Source of the DNA: Chloroflexota bacterium
Lineage (GTDB): Bacteria; Chloroflexota; Anaerolineae; Caldilineales; Caldilineaceae
NCBI GenBank assembly: GCA_003577005.1
Contig: QEUW01000055.1
Coordinates: 1-27,476 of the forward strand
DNA length: 27,476 bases
Direction of reading: 5' to 3'
In this document: in pieces, positions 1-7,666 of the stretch
Position numbering within the stretch: position 1 is the stretch's first letter
Layout of the letters: the number at the start of each line of letters is the position of its first letter
The notes under the pieces: model-generated
Seen by the model: the letters and a program-made list of their open reading frames with translations, nothing else
Told to the model about the DNA's origin: nothing
The model's database searches: none
Position numbers and translations under genes: made by a program

Positions 1-11
1 TGGCCTTGCAT

Positions 12-85
12 ACCTGCATTCCGGGAAAGGGCGAGTCAGCTTGCGTATGACCAGGCGCCTCGCCGCCCTTTCCCGGAATGCAGGT
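12..85. repeat. 22-bp perfect inverted repeat with 30-nt loop
   Basis: Positions 12-33 and 64-85 are exact reverse complements (22 bp) separated by 30 nt. A shorter pairing (about 31-35 with 59-63) could extend the stem across a bulge. Neither flank has a T-run, so it is not a textbook Rho-independent terminator. It may end a gene lying left of the window, or be a small palindromic mobile repeat. The next gene starts at 371 and no convincing gene lies between. Confidence 0.8.
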
Positions 86-94
86 GCCATTTCC

Positions 95-123
95 TTGCCA
101 GAAAGATCGGCCAATGCTACACT
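95..123 (+). promoter_or_regulatory. Candidate sigma70-type promoter for the M14 carboxypeptidase gene
   Basis: TTGCCA at 95-100 (5/6 to TTGACA) and TACACT at 118-123 (4/6 to TATAAT) are separated by 17 nt. A start near 130 would give a leader of about 240 nt before the ATG at 371. Nothing else recognisable was seen in 86-370. Confidence 0.4.
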
Positions 124-370
124 ATTCGCTCACCCATTCACACGCCTCATGGCTGTTCCCTGGGCCGGTGAATGGCGCCTCGCATCTTTATTCCAGTTGT
201 CAATTGAATCGTCATCCCAGTCGAGCCGTCACCGGTCTGGTACGGAGGGCTGGATCTGCTCAGCGCGTGTTGAGCGGATTCGTTCGTTGCGTCACCTGCC
301 CCAGGCCGGGCACAGAACGGCTTCGCCGTCGTTGCCTTCCATCAACTCTTTATGGTAAAGGAGAACCGTC

Positions 371-2764
371 ATGCATCGATTTCGTCTTTTGATCATTGCC
401 CTCTTGGTGGTGGCCGCGCTGAGCCAGATGGCGCGGCTGCAAGCCCAAGACAACCCGGATGAACCGGACGAGAGTCAAAGCAAGGTCTACCTGCCAGCCG
501 TCATGCAGGGCGGCGCCGGCGCCGAACGCATCCACGAGGAGGAGTTGGCGGCACCCCTGGTGGTGCGCGTCACCTACCGCTCCCACGAGGAGATGGAGTA
601 TTTCCTCGCCAGTTTGGACGTGCTCGAAGAAAGCTGCGGCCCGAACTGCATCGCGGCGCTGGTCTCGCCGGCCCAATACCAACAGTTGGTGGCGGAAGGC
701 CGCCAGGTCGTGGTAGACGAGGCGCAGACCGCCCAACTGGCCGCCAGCATCGCCCAGGTGCAACAGGCCTTCGCCGCCGGCCAGCAGGCGGTCAACACCA
801 TCCCCGGCTATGCCTGTTACCGCACGGTGGAAGAGACCTACAGCAGCCTCTCATCGCTGGCGGCGGCCAATCCGCAACTCGCCACCTGGACCGACATCGG
901 CGACAGTTGGGAGAAGGTGATGCCGGGCGGCGCCGCCGGCTATGACATCTATGCGCTCAAGCTGACCAACAGCGCCATCCCCGGGCCAAAGCCCAAATTC
1001 CTGCTGATGGCCGCCATCCACGCCCGCGAATACACCACCGCCGAACTCGCCACCCGCTTTGCCGAAGAGCTGATCAGCAAATACAACGTGGACCCCGACG
1101 TCACCTGGCTGCTCGACTACTTTGAGATCCACATCATCCCCCAGACCAACCCGGATGGGCGCAAAAAGGCTGAAAGCGGTCTCTCGTGGCGCAAGAACAC
1201 CGATAACGACGACGGCTGCAATCTCTCTAGTTCCTGGGGCACCGACCTCAACCGCAACAGCACCTTCAAGTGGAACATGGGCGGCAGCAGCGCCAATGCC
1301 TGCGACGCCACCTATCGCGGCCCCAGCGCCGGCTCCGAGCCAGAGGTGCAGGTGGTGCAGAACTATGCCGCCTCGATCTTCCCTGACCAGCGCGGCCCCA
1401 ATGACACCGATCCCGCGCCGGCTGACGCCGAAGGCACCTTCATTACCTTGCACAGCTACGGCCAACTGGTGCTCTACCCCTGGGGCTATACCAGCACACC
1501 ATCGCCCAATGTCACGCAACTGGCGACGCTGGGCCGTAAGTTTGGCTATTACAACGGCTACCAGGTCTGCAATGCGCCGGTCTGTCTCTATGTTGCGTCC
1601 GGCGTCACCGATGATTACACCTATGGCGAATTTGGCGTCGCCAGCTACACGATTGAGTTGGGCACGGCCTTCTTCCAGTCCTGTTCGTCCTTTACCTCGA
1701 CGATCTTGCCCACCAACATGCCAGCCCTCTACTACGCCGCTAAAGCTGCCCGCCGGCCCTATCAAAACCCCGCTGGCCCTGACGCCCTCAACGTCAGCGT
1801 CAGCCCGGCGACGGTGGCCCAGGGTGACCCCGTCACGCTCAACGCCACTTTGGACGACACCCGCTATAATAGCAACGGCTGGGGCATCGAGCCGGTACAG
1901 AACATCCAGGCCGGCCAGTACACCATCGATGCGCCTTCGTGGGCGGGCGGCGTGCCCGTCGCCATGAGCGCCAGCGATGGCGCCTTCAACGCTACCGTCG
2001 AGAATGTGACGGCGTCGATTGACACCAGCGGGCTCTCCGTTGGTCTCCACACCGTCTTTGTCGAAGGTCAGGATGTCAACGGCAACTGGGGCGTGCTCTC
2101 GGCGGCCTTCCTGTGGGTCACCAGTAACGAACCGACCCCCACCCCAACCGACACGCCGACACCGACCGACACCCCCACGCCGACCAATACGCCGACACCG
2201 ACCTTTACGCCGACGCCCACCAACACACCGGCCAACACCGGCTTCCTCAGCCCCAGCGCCAACGCCGCCCAGACCAGCAGTTCAGGCGACAACAACGGCT
2301 TCGAGGTCAACCCGGCCAACGCCCATGCCGACGGCGGCGGTGTAGCGCAGGATGTCAACAGCGGCGCGAACAACAACTCCTCTTGCACCAACAGCGGCAA
2401 GGACAAACATCGCTTCTACAACTACAACATCAGCCTACCCGGCGGGGTGAGCATCACCGGCATCGAAGTGCGGCTCGACGCCTTGGTCGATGCCGTCGGC
2501 TCGAATGCGCCCAAGATGTGTGTCGAACTCTCGTGGAACGGTGGCGCCACCTGGACGGCGGTCAAGCAGACCCCGACGCTGACCACCAGCGAAGCAAGCT
2601 ACATCCTCGGTGGTGCAGCCGACACCTGGGGTCGTGGTTGGACGGCGAGCGATCTTTCAAACACCAACTTCCGCGTGCGGGTGACCAACGTGGCCTCAGG
2701 CGGCAACGCCAACCAGCGTGACTTCTCGCTCGATTGGGTCGCCGTGCGGGTACACTATCAGTAG
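371..2764 (+). CDS. Secreted M14-family zinc carboxypeptidase with Thr/Pro linker and C-terminal beta domain
   Basis: An extracellular metallopeptidase that should remove C-terminal residues from peptides. Residues 1-25 form a signal peptide (MHRF plus a hydrophobic core, then LQAQD). The M14 domain spans about 145-465. The HxxE zinc motif is HARE with H217 and E220, the third zinc ligand is H361 in TLHSYGQ, and the catalytic Glu is E429 in YTIELGT. NPDG (260-263) and DLNRN (292-296) are the substrate-binding segments. After a beta-sandwich-like stretch (about 470-585) comes a Thr/Pro linker (about 588-620), then a Gly/Asn-rich terminal domain (about 624-797) ending in DWVAVRVHYQ that I do not recognise by name. 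The start is supported by AAAGGAGAA seven bases upstream. It is not obviously in an operon. Exact peptide specificity cannot be read from the sequence. Confidence 0.92.
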   Translation: MHRFRLLIIALLVVAALSQMARLQAQDNPDEPDESQSKVYLPAVMQGGAGAERIHEEELAAPLVVRVTYRSHEEMEYFLASLDVLEESCGPNCIAALVSPAQYQQLVAEGRQVVVDEAQTAQLAASIAQVQQAFAAGQQAVNTIPGYACYRTVEETYSSLSSLAAANPQLATWTDIGDSWEKVMPGGAAGYDIYALKLTNSAIPGPKPKFLLMAAIHAREYTTAELATRFAEELISKYNVDPDVTWLLDYFEIHIIPQTNPDGRKKAESGLSWRKNTDNDDGCNLSSSWGTDLNRNSTFKWNMGGSSANACDATYRGPSAGSEPEVQVVQNYAASIFPDQRGPNDTDPAPADAEGTFITLHSYGQLVLYPWGYTSTPSPNVTQLATLGRKFGYYNGYQVCNAPVCLYVASGVTDDYTYGEFGVASYTIELGTAFFQSCSSFTSTILPTNMPALYYAAKAARRPYQNPAGPDALNVSVSPATVAQGDPVTLNATLDDTRYNSNGWGIEPVQNIQAGQYTIDAPSWAGGVPVAMSASDGAFNATVENVTASIDTSGLSVGLHTVFVEGQDVNGNWGVLSAAFLWVTSNEPTPTPTDTPTPTDTPTPTNTPTPTFTPTPTNTPANTGFLSPSANAAQTSSSGDNNGFEVNPANAHADGGGVAQDVNSGANNNSSCTNSGKDKHRFYNYNISLPGGVSITGIEVRLDALVDAVGSNAPKMCVELSWNGGATWTAVKQTPTLTTSEASYILGGAADTWGRGWTASDLSNTNFRVRVTNVASGGNANQRDFSLDWVAVRVHYQ

Positions 2765-2773
2765 CAATGGCAG

Positions 2774-2806
2774 CCGCAGCCGGGGGGCACGGCTCCCTGG
2801 CTGCGG
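2774..2806 (+). terminator. Possible terminator hairpin after the carboxypeptidase gene
   Basis: CCGCAGCC at 2774-2781 pairs with GGCTGCGG at 2799-2806, starting 10 nt after the stop codon; the stem extends three more pairs inward with one mismatch. It is followed by GCGTTGTTCG, so the T-run is poor. Confidence 0.45.
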
Positions 2807-2830
2807 GCGTTGTTCGTGGCCCTCTCAGGA

Positions 2831-2862
2831 CGTAGGGGCGTCCACAAGGGGACGCCCCTACG
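2831..2862. repeat. 13-bp GC-rich palindrome (REP-like), possible terminator
   Basis: CGTAGGGGCGTCC (2831-2843) and its exact complement (2850-2862) flank a 6-nt loop. The TAGGGGCG...CGCCCCTA core resembles dispersed palindromes found between genes in many Chloroflexota and cyanobacterial genomes. That resemblance is from general knowledge and was not searched. It is followed by GTTTGATAG, so it could also help terminate the upstream transcript. Confidence 0.6.
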
Positions 2863-2993
2863 GTTTGATAGACATTAAACAATCAATCCACCAGGCGCTA
2901 ACGGTGATAAAATCGATAAAATTTTGTCGCTGCTGCTCCGCAGGGGCCACAATGATCAGCCACCATGATCAATTGTGCCGGCGACTCGGCATT

Positions 2994-3028
2994 AACAATT
3001 CACCATTCACCATTCACAATTGACAATT
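2994..3028. repeat. Five tandem degenerate heptamers (STRR-like)
   Basis: The units AACAATT, CACCATT, CACCATT, CACAATT and GACAATT follow each other with no gap. Heptamer arrays between genes are known in cyanobacteria as STRR sequences; applying that name here is by analogy. The array ends about 20 nt before the promoter of the toxin-antitoxin locus. Confidence 0.7.
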
Positions 3029-3046
3029 GTCTACACCCTGGACGTT

Positions 3047-3076
3047 TTGTTTTGGCTCCGGCAACGATGTTATAAT
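3047..3076 (+). promoter_or_regulatory. Promoter for the first toxin-antitoxin locus
   Basis: TTGTTT at 3047-3052 and an exact TATAAT at 3071-3076 are separated by 18 nt. Transcription would begin near 3083, leaving about 29 nt before the ATG at 3112, which has AGGAAATGGAG just upstream as a ribosome binding site. Confidence 0.55.
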
Positions 3077-3111
3077 TTTGTCCTTAGCCTGTTTCATTAG
3101 GAAATGGAGAT

Positions 3112-3477
3112 ATGGGTAAGACAAGGGTACAAAAGCCAGCCGCACCTCAAGCCATTGATTATGCTCAGGCCATTGCTGATCTAGTCAAAGGAATGCCTAT
3201 CGAGCGCGCCGCACAGGTCTATGACTTTGTTCGTTTTCTGCAAGTATACCCGATCTATCCGACGCCACTGGCTGGTGAAGATGAACTGTGGCTAGAGACG
3301 AACGAGGAGGGGTTGGCAGCCGAGGATTTGCGATGGGAGGCAACCTTTGCCCGTGAGCGCAAGCGTTTTGCCACGCTTGCTTCAGCGGCGCGTGCCGAGA
3401 TCGAGGCAGGGATTACCCAACCAATGTTCAACGAGGATGGTGAGTTCATTGGCGATGAACTCGCGCACGACGCGTAG
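3112..3477 (+). CDS. Antitoxin-like protein of a type II toxin-antitoxin pair
   Basis: A 121-residue soluble protein with a basic N-terminus (MGKTRVQKP), a helical segment around 16-45 (AIADLVKGMPIERAAQVYDFVRFLQ) and an acidic middle (EDELWLETNEEG). Hydrophobic-helical N-termini like this occur in small antitoxin families, but I cannot name this one. The assignment rests mainly on position: the following reading frame is a ParE/RelE-type toxin whose start lies inside the end of this gene, the usual antitoxin-toxin order with translational coupling. Because that toxin frame is interrupted, this may be an orphan antitoxin. The promoter (TATAAT at 3071) and Shine-Dalgarno site support the start chosen. 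Confidence 0.6.
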   Translation: MGKTRVQKPAAPQAIDYAQAIADLVKGMPIERAAQVYDFVRFLQVYPIYPTPLAGEDELWLETNEEGLAAEDLRWEATFARERKRFATLASAARAEIEAGITQPMFNEDGEFIGDELAHDA

Positions 3478-3709
3478 TTTCCGAGCAGCGTATCGTGCAT
3501 TGCCACCAGATATACGGCAGCGGGTGCGGAATGCATACCGGCTCTGGCGCGAAAATCCCGCTCTTCCTGGTCTGCGCTTTAAGTGGGTAGGCGCCGACGT
3601 TTCTGTGCGAGTAGGGCGTAACTACCGAGCCTTGGGTATCCTAGAAGGTGATACCGTTTACTAGTACTGGGTCGGCAAACACGACGAGTATGACCGGCTC
3701 ACCGGTTAA
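3455..3709 (+). pseudogene. ParE/RelE-type toxin gene interrupted by an in-frame TAG
   Basis: The frame from ATG 3455 encodes a basic protein (MNSRTTRSFRAAYRALPP, then GLRFKWVGADVSVRVGRNYR, then EGDTVY) and stops at TAG 3662-3664 after 69 residues. The same frame then continues YWVGKHDEYDRLTG to TAA 3707-3709. In this toxin family the ending runs GDT-x-x-W-x-W-x-G-x-H-x-x-Y-x-x-L, so the TAG sits exactly at a conserved Trp and one G-to-A change in TGG explains it. The lost tail holds the conserved His and Tyr, so the product is probably inactive unless the stop is read through. ATG 3437 is an alternative start. The frame overlaps the antitoxin gene by 23 nt. Confidence 0.75.
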
Positions 3710-3732
3710 GTGTCTACGGCTTGCCGACCCAG
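3667..3732. terminator. Inverted repeat between convergent genes, possible bidirectional terminator
   Basis: CTGGGTCGGCAA (3667-3678) is exactly complementary to 3721-3732. The 42-nt loop contains a smaller hairpin, ACCGG-CTCA-CCGGT. On the plus strand CTATTTCTATACTG follows. It overlaps the toxin remnant tail and lies 50 nt from the ppdK stop codon, where a terminator serving both strands would be expected. Confidence 0.45.
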
Positions 3733-3781
3733 CTATTTCTATACTGTAATCCTCACCACCCATCCCGACGTGGCATCTCTA

Positions 3782-6595
3782 TCAACCCTCTGCCAGCGCC
3801 GCCTGCGCCGCGGCGAGCCGCGCAATCGGCACGCGGAACGGGCTGCAACTCACATAGTTGAGACCGGCCTGGTGGCAAAACGCAATGCTCGCCGGGTCGC
3901 CGCCGTGCTCGCCACAGATGCCCATGTGCATCTCTGGGCGAACGCTGCGGCCAAGCCGGACCGTCATCTCGATCAGCCGGCCTACGCCGTCGCAATCCAG
4001 ATGGCGGAAGGGGTTCTCCGGCAGGATGCCCTTCTCAGTGTACTCGATCAGGAACTTTGCCTCAGCGTCGTCGCGGGAGATTCCAAACGTTGTCTGTGTC
4101 AGGTCGTTCGTCCCAAAGCTGAAGAACTCGGCTTCGGTCGCCAGTTGGTCGGCGGTGAGGGCGGCGCGCGGCACCTCGATCATGGTGCCGTACTTGTAGT
4201 CGACGGCCATGCCCGCTTCTTCAAAGACCTCGGCGGCTACCTGTTCCACCAACGCTCTGAGATGTTTCAGCTCGTTGACATGACTAGCCAGCGGGATCAT
4301 GATCTCCGGGTGTACATCGATGCCCTGCCGTTTCACGTAGATAGCCGCCTCTAGGATCGCCCGCACCTGCATCTCGGTAATCTCCGGCATGAGGATACCC
4401 AGCCGGTCGCCGCGCAGGCCGAGCATGGGGTTGGCCTCGCTCAATGCGGTGACACGGGCGAGGATGTCTTCTTTCTGGCGTACTTCGGCCAGGGCAGTGT
4501 CGATCTCGCTCAGGGTGTGGAAGTGTTGCAACCGCACCTTGAGGTCGGCCAGTTCCTGTACCAGTTCGTTGTGCGCGGGCAGAAACTCGTGCAGCGGCGG
4601 GTCGAGCAGGCGGATGATGACCGGTTGGCCAGCCATAGCTCGGAAGATGCCTTCGAAATCTTTACGCTGCATGGGCAAGAGCTTCTCCAGCGCTACGACT
4701 CGCCGCGCCTTGCTGGTGGCCATGATCATCTCTTGCACGATGGGCAACCGCTCTTGCTCAAAGAACATATGCTCGGTGCGGCAGAGGCCGACACCCTCGG
4801 CGCCGTAACGGCGAGCGCGCTCTGCGTCCTTTGGATAGTCGGCGTTCGCCCAGACGCCGAGTGTGCGCACCTCATCGGCCCAGGCCAGCAGCGACTTGAG
4901 TTCGACTTCGCTATCGAAATCCGGCTCGCGCGTCTCTAGTTGGCCGAGATAGACCTCGGCGGTGCCACCGTCGATGCTGAGCCAGTCGCCCTCGCGCACT
5001 TCGATGACCTGACTGTCGGTCTCCACGGTAAAGAGACGCTGTTCCACGCTGATCTGCAACACCTCGGCGCCACAGACGGCCGGGGTGCCAAACTGGCGGG
5101 CGACCACGGCGGCGTGGCTGGTGGCGCCACCCCGGCTCGTGAGGATGCCCTTGGCGGCGATCATACCGTGGACATCATCGGGTTTGGTCTCGGGGCGAAC
5201 CATGATCACCGGCTTGCCTTCCTTTGCCCACTTTTCGGCGGTGTCGGCGTCGAAGACTGCCTGGCCGACGGCGGCGCCGGGGCTGGCGTTTACTGCCTTT
5301 TCCACCAGCCGGTGGCCGGCGGCGCTCGCCTCGCGCTTGACCGCCTCGGTAAATTGCGGATGGAGCAGCATCTCCACCTGTTCGGGCGTCACCCGCAGGA
5401 GGGCGGTCTTGCGGTCGATCAGCCCTTCGTTGGCCATATCCACCGCAATCTTGATAGCGGCGCGGGCGGTGCGTTTGCCGTTGCGCGTCTGCAACATCCA
5501 CAGCTTGCCCTGCTCGATGGTAAATTCCACATCCTGCATATCGCGGAAGTGGTGCTCCAGTTTATCGCAGATCTCGACGAACTCGGCGTAGACCTGGGGC
5601 ATATCCTGGCGCAGTTGGGCAATGGGCAGCGTGTTGCGGATGCCGGCCACCACATCTTCGCCCTGGGCGTTCATCAGATAATCGCCATAGAGTTGCTTGA
5701 CCCCGTCGACCGGGTTGCGGGTAAAGGCAACGCCGGTGCCACTGTTGTCGCCCATATTGCCAAAGACCACCGTCTGGATGTTGACCGCAGTGCCCAGGTC
5801 ATGGGGAATGCCCGTGGCCTTGCGGTAGTCGGTAGCGCGCTTGCCAAACCAGCTATCAAAGACGGCGCGGGTCGCCAGCTCCAGTTGGCGGTAGGGGTCC
5901 TGCGGGAAGTCAACGCCTTTGTAGGCCTTGATCAGCCCCTTGAAGCGCTCGGTGATGCGTTGCCACTCTTCGGCGCTCAACTCGATATCGAGCTTGACGC
6001 CGCGCTCGCGTTTTACATCTTCGATCACCTGCTCGAACGGCTCGTCGGGCACACCCATGACCACGGCGCCAAACATCTGCACCAGCCGGCGATATGAATC
6101 GTAGACAAAGCGGGGATTACCCGTTTGTGCGATCAGCCCTTGCGCCGTCTCGTCGTTGAGACCAATGTTGAGGACCGTGTCCATCATTCCCGGCATCGAG
6201 AACTTAGCGCCAGAACGACACGAGACCATGAGCGGGTTGGTGGGATCGCCAAAATTTTTGCTCGTCTGTTCTTCGAGCCTCTTCATGGCTGCCACCTCTT
6301 GTTCCCACATAGCGGGCGGGAATTGGCGGTCGTTAGCCAGATAGGCGTTGCACGCCTCGGTGGTAACGGTAAAGCCGGGCGGCACCGGGACACCCAGCCG
6401 GGTCATCTCGGCCAGATTGGCGCCCTTACCACCCAACAGGGCGCGTACGACCTCCCAGTTGGCCGGCTTGACGCGGGTATTCAACTCATCGAGTTGGTCA
6501 AAACCGTAGACCCACTTGGGGTCTACCGCGGGCTTTGGGGCTGCTTTAGATTTGGTGGCTACAACTGTGGCCGGTTTTGCAATAGCGACAGTCAT
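3782..6595 (-). CDS. ppdK: Pyruvate, phosphate dikinase
   Basis: Cytosolic enzyme interconverting pyruvate + ATP + Pi and phosphoenolpyruvate + AMP + PPi, linking glycolysis and gluconeogenesis. The 937 residues show the full domain order. The N-terminal ATP-grasp region has GGKGANLAEM (55-64), the FSMPGMMDTVLN segment (142-153) and GDNSGTGVAFTRNP (292-305). The central swivelling phosphohistidine domain carries H494 in GGATSHAAVVAR. The C-terminal PEP-binding TIM barrel carries FGTNDLTQTTFG (837-848) and the catalytic Cys C894 in HMGICGEHGGD. The length is slightly above the usual 870-900, partly through about 25 extra N-terminal residues rich in Ala/Lys/Pro before KWVYGF. AAGGAG lies 10 nt upstream of the ATG. 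It follows the flavoprotein gene by 62 nt, and that gap is largely a heptamer array. No dikinase regulatory protein gene is nearby. Confidence 0.97.
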   Translation of the reverse strand: MTVAIAKPATVVATKSKAAPKPAVDPKWVYGFDQLDELNTRVKPANWEVVRALLGGKGANLAEMTRLGVPVPPGFTVTTEACNAYLANDRQFPPAMWEQEVAAMKRLEEQTSKNFGDPTNPLMVSCRSGAKFSMPGMMDTVLNIGLNDETAQGLIAQTGNPRFVYDSYRRLVQMFGAVVMGVPDEPFEQVIEDVKRERGVKLDIELSAEEWQRITERFKGLIKAYKGVDFPQDPYRQLELATRAVFDSWFGKRATDYRKATGIPHDLGTAVNIQTVVFGNMGDNSGTGVAFTRNPVDGVKQLYGDYLMNAQGEDVVAGIRNTLPIAQLRQDMPQVYAEFVEICDKLEHHFRDMQDVEFTIEQGKLWMLQTRNGKRTARAAIKIAVDMANEGLIDRKTALLRVTPEQVEMLLHPQFTEAVKREASAAGHRLVEKAVNASPGAAVGQAVFDADTAEKWAKEGKPVIMVRPETKPDDVHGMIAAKGILTSRGGATSHAAVVARQFGTPAVCGAEVLQISVEQRLFTVETDSQVIEVREGDWLSIDGGTAEVYLGQLETREPDFDSEVELKSLLAWADEVRTLGVWANADYPKDAERARRYGAEGVGLCRTEHMFFEQERLPIVQEMIMATSKARRVVALEKLLPMQRKDFEGIFRAMAGQPVIIRLLDPPLHEFLPAHNELVQELADLKVRLQHFHTLSEIDTALAEVRQKEDILARVTALSEANPMLGLRGDRLGILMPEITEMQVRAILEAAIYVKRQGIDVHPEIMIPLASHVNELKHLRALVEQVAAEVFEEAGMAVDYKYGTMIEVPRAALTADQLATEAEFFSFGTNDLTQTTFGISRDDAEAKFLIEYTEKGILPENPFRHLDCDGVGRLIEMTVRLGRSVRPEMHMGICGEHGGDPASIAFCHQAGLNYVSCSPFRVPIARLAAAQAALAEG

Positions 6596-6615
6596 TGGAT
6601 GTCTGCTCCTTGTTT

Positions 6616-6650
6616 GTCAATCATCAATTTTCACTTTGCACTCGTCACTC
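6616..6650. repeat. Five degenerate heptamers upstream of ppdK
   Basis: The units GTCAATC, ATCAATT, TTCACTT, TGCACTC and GTCACTC run in register, sharing CA-A/C-T-C/T at the same offset. The array fills most of the 62-nt gap between the flavoprotein stop codon and the ppdK Shine-Dalgarno site (6606-6611). It resembles the array at 2994-3028. Confidence 0.55.
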
Positions 6651-6657
6651 ATCGTCG

Positions 6658-7572
6658 TCATCCATTTGCGGCCAGATAGGACCAGGCGCTCAGCGCGGCT
6701 TTCACACCTTCACCGATTGCCACCGGCACCTGTTCGGCATACGTATTGGTCACATCCCCGGCGGCAAAGAGGCCGGGTGTGCTGGTTTCACAGCGTTGGT
6801 TGATCATGATGTGGCCCTCGTTATCCAGTTCCACCAAGTCGCGCACCAATTCGTTATTGGGCAGCAGCCCAAACTCGACAAAGACCCCTTCCGCCGGAAG
6901 GGTACGCGTCTCGCCGTTGATACCCACCAGATCGAGCCCGGTGACGAACTCGTCGCCGACGATGCGTTGCACTTCCCAGTCTTTGAACAGGTAGACCTTC
7001 GGGTTGCGCAGCACCTGGTTGGCCGCAAAGGAGCCGGTCAACTCTTTGATGTGGGCCAGGACGTAGTAGACCCGGCTCGCCAGGGGCGCCAGTTTGAGCA
7101 CCGCAGATAAAGCCCGCTCGCCGCCGATGACAGCGACATTGCGGTTGCGGACGAGAGGCGCATGGCTGATAGCCGAAAAGCTGACGCCGCGGCCAAAGAA
7201 CTCTTTCTCACCCTCGACGTAGAGCCGCTGGGGCTGGGCGCCGGTGCAGAGAATGAGTGTTTTTGCACCGATAAGATCGCTATCGTCTAGTGCGACTTGG
7301 AAGCCACCTCCAGGCAGAAGTACAACTGATTTTGCTTCTTGTGGGAAGTACGCGCGTACTTTTGCCTCAACGTGCGCCTCAAACTGTTGTACAAGATCGG
7401 CGCCCCAGACAGTATCCACTGCCGGCAGACCGCGCAGCGCAAAGGGGTAGCTCACCTTACCGCCTAACGAGGGGGAAACCAGTGCCACACTAAGTTGGGC
7501 TTGCAGCGCGTAGAAACTGGCGGCCAGACCGGCTGGACCCCCACCCACGACGACAACATCATATTCGGCCAT
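6658..7572 (-). CDS. Thioredoxin-reductase-like FAD/NAD(P) oxidoreductase lacking the redox CxxC
   Basis: A 304-residue two-dinucleotide-binding-domain flavoprotein. The FAD motif GGGPAG is at 10-15 (preceded by VVVVG) and the second FAD motif TPGLFAAGDVTN lies near the C-terminus, followed by a helix (VAIGEGVKAALSAWSYL). The layout and length match thioredoxin reductase. However, the segment that reads S-Y-C-A-T-C-D in true reductases reads S-F-S-A-I-S-H here (131-137), so both redox cysteines are Ser (S133, S136). The NADPH-loop GGGDSA-type motif is altered to GGERALSA. It therefore cannot perform disulfide exchange in the usual way. It may reduce another acceptor, as the TrxR-like ferredoxin-NADP reductases do, or have another role. 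GGGAGGAAACT precedes the ATG. It is followed directly by ppdK on the same strand. Confidence 0.85.
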   Translation of the reverse strand: MAEYDVVVVGGGPAGLAASFYALQAQLSVALVSPSLGGKVSYPFALRGLPAVDTVWGADLVQQFEAHVEAKVRAYFPQEAKSVVLLPGGGFQVALDDSDLIGAKTLILCTGAQPQRLYVEGEKEFFGRGVSFSAISHAPLVRNRNVAVIGGERALSAVLKLAPLASRVYYVLAHIKELTGSFAANQVLRNPKVYLFKDWEVQRIVGDEFVTGLDLVGINGETRTLPAEGVFVEFGLLPNNELVRDLVELDNEGHIMINQRCETSTPGLFAAGDVTNTYAEQVPVAIGEGVKAALSAWSYLAANG

Positions 7573-7666
7573 AGTTTCCTCCCGCGCGCCGGCTCGCTCG
7601 CCAGCGATTTTTACTGCCGAGCAGCAACGATCAATCCATTCTGCTCAGCTGCCTGCGAACATCGAT

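Larger units (their letters stand above)
2765..3111. other. Intergenic region with hairpins, heptamer repeats and a promoter
   Basis: This 347-nt gap holds, in order, two hairpins behind the carboxypeptidase stop (2774-2806 and 2831-2862), a run of five 7-nt units (2994-3028) and a promoter with an exact TATAAT (3071-3076) ahead of the antitoxin gene. No coding potential was recognised. Its second half is much more AT-rich than the neighbouring genes. Confidence 0.7.

Noticed and set aside
41..392. Two overlapping small frames near the left edge
   Set aside because: No ribosome binding site, biased composition, and they run through the inverted repeat and leader of the carboxypeptidase gene.
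851..2050. 399-codon minus-strand frame
   Set aside because: Antisense to the carboxypeptidase core, where all catalytic motifs lie on the plus strand.
2994..3028. CRISPR array
   Set aside because: Units are 7 nt with no spacers, and there are no cas genes in the window.
3662..3664. TAG read as an amino acid (stop-codon recoding) in the toxin frame
   Set aside because: No other gene in the window shows an internal TAG, and TAG is used as a normal stop at 2762-2764 and 20946-20948. A simple nonsense mutation is more likely.
4940..6097. 385-codon plus-strand frame
   Set aside because: Antisense to the unmistakable ppdK gene. The His/Leu/Gly-rich composition is typical of shadow frames.
7573..7666. 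Terminator between the receiver and flavoprotein genes
   Set aside because: A 9-bp wobble-containing stem can be drawn, but the T-run lies on the wrong side for minus-strand transcription, so it was not annotated.
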